A model generated the notes under the pieces. That model had not been told where the DNA came from, did not search any database, and was given only the letters and a program-made list of their open reading frames with translations. A stretch of 64,000 nucleotides of DNA. It comes from Diphasiastrum complanatum. Taxonomy: Eukaryota > Streptophyta > Lycopodiopsida > Lycopodiales > Lycopodiaceae. Made by a program: the position numbers and the translations under genes. The stretch spans positions 14,806,059 through 14,870,058 of the forward strand of contig CM055092.1 in the NCBI GenBank assembly GCA_029204225.1, in the 5' to 3' direction. Of this stretch, positions 56,940 through 64,000 are shown piece by piece (positions within the stretch are counted from its first letter, which is position 1; every line of letters starts with the position of its first letter).

Positions 56940-57362
56940 AAGCTTTCCTGGGTATATCTTAGGATTCCAAAAGATTTTAAGACGTTACATACAGGGAAAC
57001 ATTATAAACTCTCTACCCCCTATTGTGGACCGTTCAGAATTGTACGTAGAATTGGTTCTTTGGCATATGAACTCGATCTTCAAGAAAAATCGACTGCACA
57101 CCCAGTGTTTCTTGTAAGTCATTTGAAACTAAGTCTACATGAAGGTAATACAGATGGGTCGGATGAAGATTTATCTCATTTGGAAGATTTGTCGCTTAGT
57201 GTACTTTTGAAATCTGAGAAAGTGCTCAGAACCAGAGATAAACAATTGAAAAATCGTTCTATCTTTGAGTGCTTAATTCGGTGGAAAGGTCATATTGAGG
57301 ATGGTGATTCGTGGAAGAGAGTTGATAGCATAAATTTTCTTTTCCTGAAGTTTAGCTTCTAA
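56940..57362 (+). pseudogene. Chromovirus integrase C-terminus and chromodomain
   Basis: An open frame ends at 57362. WVYLRIPKDFKTLHTGKHYK (about 56949-57008) and CGPFRIVRRIGSLAYELDLQ, then HPVFLVSHLKLSLHE, form the gypsy integrase C-terminal GPF/Y-type module. A 25-residue acidic linker follows. Then comes a chromodomain-like part (EKVLRTRDKQLKNRSIFECL, IRWKGHIEDGDSWKRVDSI, about 57215-57330), with the aromatic-Trp-Trp pattern of plant chromoviruses. In active elements this domain steers integration to particular chromatin. It is the best-preserved coding piece of the family here. The catalytic core is absent. Confidence 0.85.
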
Positions 57363-57390
57363 GGATAGAAGCAGTTTAAGGAGGGAAGAA

Positions 57391-57916
57391 TGTTATGTCC
57401 ATGACTAGTACATAGGATATGGTATACTCCTAGTCTTAGATACATGGTACTCCAGTGAAACAAGCTGTTAGTTATGCCATGTCATACTGGACGTGATCCG
57501 AAAGTAACTAATATCCTTGTAAGGCCGTCCAGAACACAGTAAATGGAGTTTAGACAGGGTATGAGACAGTGTATGCATGTGTAGAGTTATCAATAGCAAT
57601 TTTATGAATAGTTGGTCCATGCTTAGGACTCTATTCTAGGTGAATCTATGTATAGGAAAGTTAGGGCTATGCATGGCTATGTGCCCATGATGCTTTTGGC
57701 TGTATATATGGAGACCAAACTCGCTCTACTCCTCCTCATTGTGGTCATTGATTCATTGTCAGACTCTCACTCTATATTCATGCTTCTTGTTCCTTGGCTT
57801 GGGAGTGAAGCTTCTAGAGTTTGACTGGATGCTTCTACTTGGTTGGGTGGTTTCTCCATAGTGTGTTATCCATTGTGTTTGTGATTTGTAAGTAGGATCT
57901 AAGGAGCTTTCCTTAT
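57391..57916 (+). repeat. 3' LTR of chromovirus copy 3
   Basis: It starts TGTTATGTCCATGACTAG after the PPT gtttaaggagggaagaa and ends ...CTTTCCTTATA. It contains a TATA-like tgtatatatggag near 57704. Confidence 0.8.
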
Positions 57917-58103
57917 AGGTGGCCCTTGCCCCTTGCCCCCTATTGGAATCCTCCTGTGTGCGTAAGCCCATGGCCCAATGAACACTTGTAAATCAATAAT
58001 CAAATGGTGGTAGGTGGAGTGTGTTTCTACACCATAGATTTGTGTTTCTTGTGGATGGTGTGGATTACAATCCCATCTTTTGCACAAGGGGCAAGGGCCA
58101 CCC
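57917..58103. mobile_element. Short foldback element with 18-bp terminal inverted repeats
   Basis: GGTGGCCCTTGCCCCTTG (57917-57934) is the exact reverse complement of CAAGGGGCAAGGGCCACC (58086-58103). The 187-bp unit has no coding content and begins at the very base after the chromovirus 3' LTR. Size and ends resemble a MITE, but no clear target duplication is seen (flanks cttata / ccaaag). It may be a hairpin formed otherwise. Confidence 0.6.
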
Positions 58104-58735
58104 CAAAGTTAAAAGGACACCATTTGTAACCCATTTCTATTCTTAAATGAGAAGGAGGAAACTCTACCATTTTGGAGAGAAGCATTCTCATTTGCTATTC
58201 AATACTTGCTAATGCTTTTGTGTGCTTGTGTCTTTGCTTTCTAGTTTCCATGTTTTTGGTTTCATTAGTTAATGTTTCTCCATTAACATGCACAATGAGC
58301 AAATGAGCTAACCTCCTCTCGCACTATCTTTCTCTCCCTCTTTCTCTACTTTCTACTTCTATCTATCTATCTCTCTCCCTTTCTTTCCGGGAATCGCTCA
58401 ATAGGTGGCTCTGACATATCGGATGACTTCGATGAAAGTCGAATAAGTCGAACATGCCGGAGGATGACAATTACTGTTCGCTTGAGATGAAACTAAAGAC
58501 TTGTCCTAATTGCTTTGCAAGTAAATTTTTGGGAGGTCCTAACTGGGTAGTTGATAGCGCATTACGACTAACTACCAATTGTGATCTACGACCTGATTAG
58601 CTGTCCTACTAGATGAGTTTAACTTGATTTAGTTAAATAGCTGATCGTTAAAGACTTTTATAATCTCTAGAATGTTTTAGAGCTCTATTAGAGTATTGCT
58701 ATTAGCGCTTATTGCTTACTAGCGGAAGTGCATTA
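58104..58735. other. No gene seen
   Basis: A pyrimidine-rich run (about 58314-58390, ctctctccctctttctc and similar) and plain AT-rich sequence. It may be the U5/leader of an LTR element, but no primer site is convincing. Confidence 0.35.
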
Positions 58736-60641
58736 GACAGAGTTTTTAGTTACTCAAAGATAGTTAGGGTACGTGATTTTCATCCGCTATTGCTTTGTGC
58801 TCTCATCATCTGATTTGTACATGCTACTTACTGAATCAATCTATTTTCTTATTGCGTTCAATATTATGTCAAAATGTATGTTTCTCTATAGTCATTTGTA
58901 ACTAATAAATCTCTTATTGTTTCATCTGATCTGTTGAAAACCTCAACGCTGCAATATTCTATATATCACTTCGCACTTTGAAATTATTTGGCTATGAAAT
59001 CACTTTAGTACTAATGATATCAAGTTAGTTGCTAAAAGATTGAACATGACTTCTATCATTATAGCTTTGTTCAATTATTGATAAGCTTAGTCATGTATTA
59101 GGAAAGAAGGCTCGTTCCGCTGTGCTTGATAGTTCGTTCACAATCTTCAACTTATCGAATCATCATTCCTTCTTCCATCATTCAGATCTTCAAGCTCTCG
59201 GCCTACTACATCCGCATCTATCATCATTATATGCTCCTCCTCGCCTGGTTGAGCTAGGTTGAGTAGCTTTACCTTGGCGGTCGATGGGATATCGAATTGC
59301 CATTTCTTCTTTCATCATTCAGATTTTCTAGATCTAATCGTTGGGGTCTTGATAACACTACATCCACTTCGTCCATCGTATAATCCTTGAGATAAGATGG
59401 CACATCATGTATCCCTTTCAGGCTCCTGTTTAGTTATTTTCTTCGCCTTGGTATCCAGGGGAACCATAGGTTCAGCTGGGGTAATTATTTCTCCTTCTCC
59501 TTCTTGGTAACTCTTTTCTTGATCTCGTTGATTGGTTTTGGTTTAGGTTCCTCAGAAGGAGGATCTATTGGCTTGATTGCAATGAGTGGATCTCCTTTCT
59601 TACACCCAAGCTTCCTTGAGGAGGTTAGAGGTCTGGATGAGATCGGAGTTATCGGTTTAGCTGGACAACAGTGCCCTTGCTATTGGCATTGGTAGATTCA
59701 AGTTCATCATGGAATGATTCAAGCCATGGGGTGATTTCTATGATATCAGCCTTATTTGGGAGAGGGGTGGCTCTAGTTGTTACTGGGTGATGATATCTAA
59801 CAGGATCCAGACACCGAATGACCTCCTCATCTGTATATTCTCGTTCTTCATCAAGTGTAAGTCCTTGATTTAGTTCAATCCTTAATGGCTCACTGATCTC
59901 CAGTATTGGGTCCTAGCCATTGAACTTGTATCATGAAAATTTGAAATTTCACAAACATTGTCCTCTAGTTCGCTCCCCATCTCTCTTGTGGTGGAATTGA
60001 GAATTTCATCTTCATTGGCTAGGTCAGATTGTGCAGAAGAGTTATCACTTGAATGATCTATCATGGAATTCAAACAATCAACCATGGCTAAGGCCTCCAT
60101 CCAATCAACTATCTCGGTTTGGAAGTCATCCTTAATCACTATTCGCCTCCAATGTCCTGGATATTCGGATTCCATATATTCCTCTTCAGTTCGCAAACTT
60201 ACTGTCATCTTCCATTGATCCGCTAGTTTGACTACCCAAGTGACAGGATCAACCTTCACTGCTTTCTCGCGATTCTGTAAGATAATTCGCCCTTTTTTCT
60301 CAATCATGGAGAGCATGTGAAGCACGCAGTCATGGTCGCCCAAGAACAACCGTATAAGAGTGTGGGTTCTTTGGTAGATCTAAGATGACAAAATTGATTA
60401 CGAAGCGCACATCGACAATCTTCAAATGAACATTTCTTGTCTTGCCAATAGGTTGCACACTCGATTGATCAGCCATTCTGATTGTGAAGGACATTGGGTC
60501 CGTTTCTTATACATTTCAGGCTCGATATAATGCAGACAAGATAATGTTGTTAAAATTGTCAAATTCTAGCTATTTGTTTCAAGTTGATTTGTACATAATT
60601 TGATCCCAAATGTGTGGATCCTGTTCCCATGTGTGGATGGT
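58736..60641 (-). pseudogene. Ty3/gypsy protease and linker, copy 2
   Basis: Homologous to 44655-46615 from end to end (tgctttgtgctctcatcatc at 58793 and 44713; ttcaagccatggggt; aatgatctatcatg). The minus-strand frame 60349-59882 reads IILQNREKAVKVDPVTWVVK, LADQWKMTVSL and HWRRIVIKDDFQTEIVDWME. Protease sequence precedes it (60500-60360), with the LGRPWL end disrupted. It lacks about 150 bp of linker present in copy 1 (near 59665). Its right side is cut at 60641 by a minus-strand chromovirus LTR. Confidence 0.7.
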
Positions 60642-61135
60642 TGTAAAGACCACTAGGGAAACCCCTAAGATGAAGATAGGAAAACACAAGAGAGACAATA
60701 GAGCAAAACCACCCAACCAATCCTAGATCCCTCATGGAGAATCCTCTTGGATCTAGCCCCCAAGCCATGCTATGTGATAGCAAGAGGAGAAGAGCTCACT
60801 GGTAACATAGACCAAAGTCGTCGACGAAATAATCACTACCTCAATATATACAAAGTAGGATCCTGTGCATGAACCCACGCAATCCCCATGCAGGTCAATT
60901 ATAAATAGGTCACAACTCAATACCTCTTGTCTATATCTGTCACACGTACGTGCACTACTCCATATGTCTCAATTAGAGTGTCTGGGTCCTCTCAAAGTCA
61001 TTAGTCACAAACAGTCCTCATGTGGAATAAAATCTAGGTGTAACCAATAATCTCGAACACTGGAGGGCCGGTCTACCATATTAGGACTATTCCATGTCCT
61101 TAACTGAATATCCTTAACTGAATATGGCCGTAACA
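60642..61135 (-). repeat. 3' LTR of chromovirus copy 4
   Basis: 494 bp, full length, related to the LTRs of copy 2 (gtagaccggccctccag, gcatggcttgggggctagat). A small tandem repeat of its head (ccttaactgaatat, 61098 and 61112) is peculiar to this copy. Confidence 0.8.
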
Positions 61136-62750
61136 CTCTTCCTCCCTTAAATAGGTTCTGTCCTCAGAACGAGAAAAAGAAAATATGAAACTATTCCTTA
61201 AGCTTTCAAGTCTTTCCCATGAATCATTATTCTTAGTCCGATCTTTCCATCTGAATAAGTACTCAGAGATGCACAATTTCTAAATTGCTTGCCTCTACTC
61301 ATGAATACTAATATAAATTCCCAAAGATACACTAAGTTATAAATCTTCCAAATGGGTTGAACTTATCCAAAAACAGAGTTCGTCACTTTCATGTAATCCA
61401 AACACTCGGTGATTTACTTTATTTCAGAAATCAAATCCAAAAGCTAAAGAAACTAGAAAAACATCTAGAGATTACAAAGTTCTACTGAATTCCAAAATTC
61501 AATTTACCATTCTTGGAACCATTAGGATCCGGTATCCAATTGAGCTCTCATGGATACTATCACTAATGAGTCAAGTCTATTCCTCAATTGAGAAATACTC
61601 ACCCAAGAATTCAGTATATCCTATGCGCACAATTTCTTGATGAATCCAAATGACTCATAAATTATGTGTTTTACAAGCAATACACACAAAACAAACAGTT
61701 TCTAGTGAATTCTCTTCACACTGTCCGTTTTACTAATTAACTTATGAATGTCTAGGTGCAGCTCTTAATTGTACTAGTACAACACCACATTTAGATCCCT
61801 ATCTTAATTGTACTAGTACAATATCACATTTAGATCCCTATCCAAATCACTTTTAAGCTAACCACTAGATCTATCAGAACAGATCTGTTAACTCTGCAAG
61901 TAATTGTCAAATACAATACTTGATCATATGTCTATGTTCAACGACTAGGTTAAGTGCACCAAATAACCTTAGTAACTAGGAATACATAGTAGAACCAAAC
62001 AAAATTAATCGTGCACATATGAGAATAATCTCATTATGACCCAGTACATAAACACATATGTCTTTATCTGGCAAATTCCTCCAAAATCTGCATATGTTAC
62101 TCACATATATTATTGAGAATCTTGTAACTCAGCTACAGAAGATTCTATTTCTCTTAAGTAAATAACATATATGGGAAATCTCTAAAGTGAATAATTTCAC
62201 AGCACAAAGTTTCCGACCATCAACTTTTACCAACAAAATTCCTTCAACCAACCTACTTCAAATCTTAGTATACAAACCAAGATTAGGCTGACTTATACAG
62301 ACATCTTTGGACATAAGGTTAAGATTAAGACTTTATTCCATCTGATCCAATCAGTGGAATTTTAAATTAATCTTTACCACCACTATCCATAATCATGAAT
62401 ATCTAATAGCTCAAAACCCCTTTCTCTAGTTTCAGATTATTCAAAACAATCACTAGAAATTTCCTCTATTCCGACTGGATAGTTCCACCATTGCACACAT
62501 ACCGAATTCCACAAAAGAAATCTATGCAACTGGTTGATCCCATGAAAATCTTATTCCTATCATTTTCTTCTCCCCCTTTTAAATGAAATTTCATAATTTC
62601 GATTAAAAAGTTCCCAGGAGACAACGTATAAGATATCGAAAATTCGAAGAAGTCAGTAATGAGTATCCAATACTATTACAACCGAACTTTTTCCTCAAAA
62701 TCATAAAATATCTTGTGTTAGTCCTCTTAAGCTCACATTGGGCTCACACA
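60642..62750 (-). mobile_element. Decayed chromovirus copy 4, minus strand
   Basis: 3' LTR 60642-61135 (minus strand TGTTACGGCCATATTC...GGTCTTTACA) is preceded by the PPT ATTTAAGGGAGGAAGAG (plus about 61137-61154). The chromodomain relic at about 61300-61215 reads ISEYLFRWKDRTKNNDSWER in one frame. Further up (61300-62300) the minus strand is homologous to 50500-52200 of copy 2. No 5' LTR or primer site is found before about 62750, so the element is truncated. Confidence 0.7.
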
Positions 62751-63774
62751 AAATTTTCAATACAAGTTTCTGTATGGAAAGGCATGAATTGATGGATCAT
62801 TTAAGTCGGTTTTAATACTCTACATTTATCTCTTGACGTGTATACTTTTGTCCTCCCATGAATGTCGTTGATGAGGTTACACATGTAAGTGGATTGTGAA
62901 CCTTGGAATCAACCTCATGTATGTCTCCCATTGGAGATGTCTTAGCAACATGCATTCCAAAGCCCACCAAGCTCTTCATTCAAGTATGGAGGTTTGTAAT
63001 GTGTTGAGAGGTAAAATAATGGCCTTTTACCTTGAGTTGTCACCATGTTGGCAACTCAAGCTTGATTTTTTAACCCACCCTCAATGCTTGGCAAGGCGAG
63101 TCCAACCAACCAATTAGAAAAGACATTTCATATTTCACCAATAGAATGAGAGATGAAATGCAGAGCTAATCTCATACAGATGTTGGAGGTAGCAAGAGAA
63201 TGCATTTGAGATGAGGATTTTATGATTGCCTCATAATATGTCCCATCTTTTAAGATGACGTATTGTTGGCCATTCGCCTGGCCATTCGCTTGCCAAGAAG
63301 TGAATCCCAAAGTGCATTAATTTGTGTAGAAGTAGCGCTAGAATGTACTCAAACTGTTTAAATTTTATATTTATCCACATTCCCTAAGCACTAATAAATG
63401 TGAATTCAAAGCAGATTCAGGTGAAAATATCACGAGCAACTTCAATGTATCCTGATGGACAAAAGAAAGGTTTTGCAATTTAAAAGGTTGAAAAACAAAG
63501 ATATTTTTTTAACTTGAACTCATCAAAGAAAGCCTTTCACTAGGTTTAACTCTAGGATGCCCATTGCGACCAGATCACGATCCAAAGTGGTGAAGTTTTC
63601 AGCTCCTCCCTTGGATGGGAGTCTAGGTGCACATGGCATTAAATGCTTGTGCGTTTTTTAGACACTCGCTCTCAAAGAAATACACAGTAGTGTTGAGAGA
63701 ATAGTCACAATAGCTTAAGATGAGTAGTACCTCGCATCTAAGGAGCACGGGGCCATTTGGCCCTCGTGCATCAA
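62751..63774. other. No gene seen
   Basis: Short open frames only, without motifs. Nothing repeated within the window was noticed. Confidence 0.35.
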
Positions 63775-64000
63775 AAGATTACTTATGAAGATCAAGTGCA
63801 TCAAGGATGGAGATCTACCTATCATCAACAAGTGTGACAACATCTCAACCCAAGCTCTTGCCAACAATCCTATTTTTTCATGCAAGAAGCAAACATATTG
63901 AGATTTCACACCACTTTGTAAGGGAAAAAGTCATTGGAAGAGAAATCAACTTGGAGCATATTGGATCATCATCATGTATTGCCGATCTCCTCACCAAACC
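63775..64000 (+). pseudogene. Ty1/copia RNase H end, cut by the window edge
   Basis: Plus-strand frames read LLMKIKCIKDGDLPIIN, CDNISTQALANNPIF, then after shifts HHFVREKVIGREINLEHIGS and CIADLLTKP at the window end. Same family as 16180-16560 and 24707-25125. Frameshifts near 63829 and 63878 make it a relic. Confidence 0.8.

Larger units (their letters stand above)
54873..57916 (+). mobile_element. Decayed chromovirus copy 3
   Basis: 5' LTR about 54873-55211 and 3' LTR 57391-57916 share long phrases (tatactcctagtctt, ccatgtcatactggacgtga, ttggtccatgcttaggactc). The 5' LTR lacks about 190 bp of its middle. The primer site is at 55213-55224 and the PPT at about 57374-57390. The 2.2-kb interior keeps only the integrase end and chromodomain. 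The gag, protease, RT, RNase H and integrase core are gone. In their place is AT-rich DNA with a series of palindromic boxes (55563-56356). Confidence 0.8.

Noticed and set aside
58314-58430. LTR leader with a reversed primer-like sequence (ggctctgaca)
   Set aside because: The match to any tRNA 3' end is partial and no LTR border or second copy supports it.

Overview
This is nuclear DNA from a land plant, most likely an angiosperm. The evidence is a spliced plant-type V-ATPase subunit F gene, plant-type Ty1/copia and Ty3/gypsy elements (including chromodomain-bearing chromoviruses) with tRNA-iMet primer sites, and Helitron-like termini. No sequence feature fixes the species. Nearly all of the window is old, nested and mutated transposable-element sequence. 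Only one host gene is convincingly intact.

Layout. 0.3-5.4 kb: a minus-strand Ty3/gypsy tail beside a 272-codon unknown ORF, then a degenerate plus-strand copia element. 5.9-10.5 kb: Helitron-like elements arranged head to tail and touching TA repeats, with two minisatellites inside. 10.5-15.75 kb: diverged unclassified repeats, a T/G-rich stretch and 1.4 kb of TG/TGTATG satellite. 15.75-25.9 kb: three layers of retroelements. A minus-strand copia is split by a gag-only LTR element with 5-bp target duplications, followed by an LTR plus primer site, a 483-bp-offset duplication, a copia RNase H fragment and a related orphan LTR. 26.2-26.6 kb: a gypsy reverse transcriptase relic.

The host gene is VHA-F (28,712-38,727, plus strand, four coding exons, 137 codons plus stop). 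Intron 2 is 7.2 kb and holds copia and gypsy relics. Both internal exons have a degraded duplicate next to them. The exon 3 duplicate has lost its splice-acceptor AG and the partial exon 2 duplicate has lost its donor GT. Intron 3 contains unidentified exon-like segments.

41.3-62.8 kb is dominated by one family of internally decayed chromoviruses (four copies, three plus and one minus). They share PPT and LTR heads and, in one copy, a readable integrase C-terminus plus chromodomain. They alternate with two homologous 2-kb minus-strand gypsy protease/linker segments and a minus-strand copia that one chromovirus interrupts. The third chromovirus carries a series of palindromic boxes (consensus TAGCAYGCCGGCGTGCTA), the most unusual non-coding signal in the window. 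The last 225 bp are a truncated copia RNase H tail.

The coding elements no longer work together as a system: every retroelement frame read here has stops, frameshifts or deletions. VHA-F encodes a rotor-stalk subunit of the vacuolar proton pump. I found no tRNA or rRNA gene, no CRISPR array and no prokaryotic system. Identifications come from reading translated sequence by eye, without database searches.
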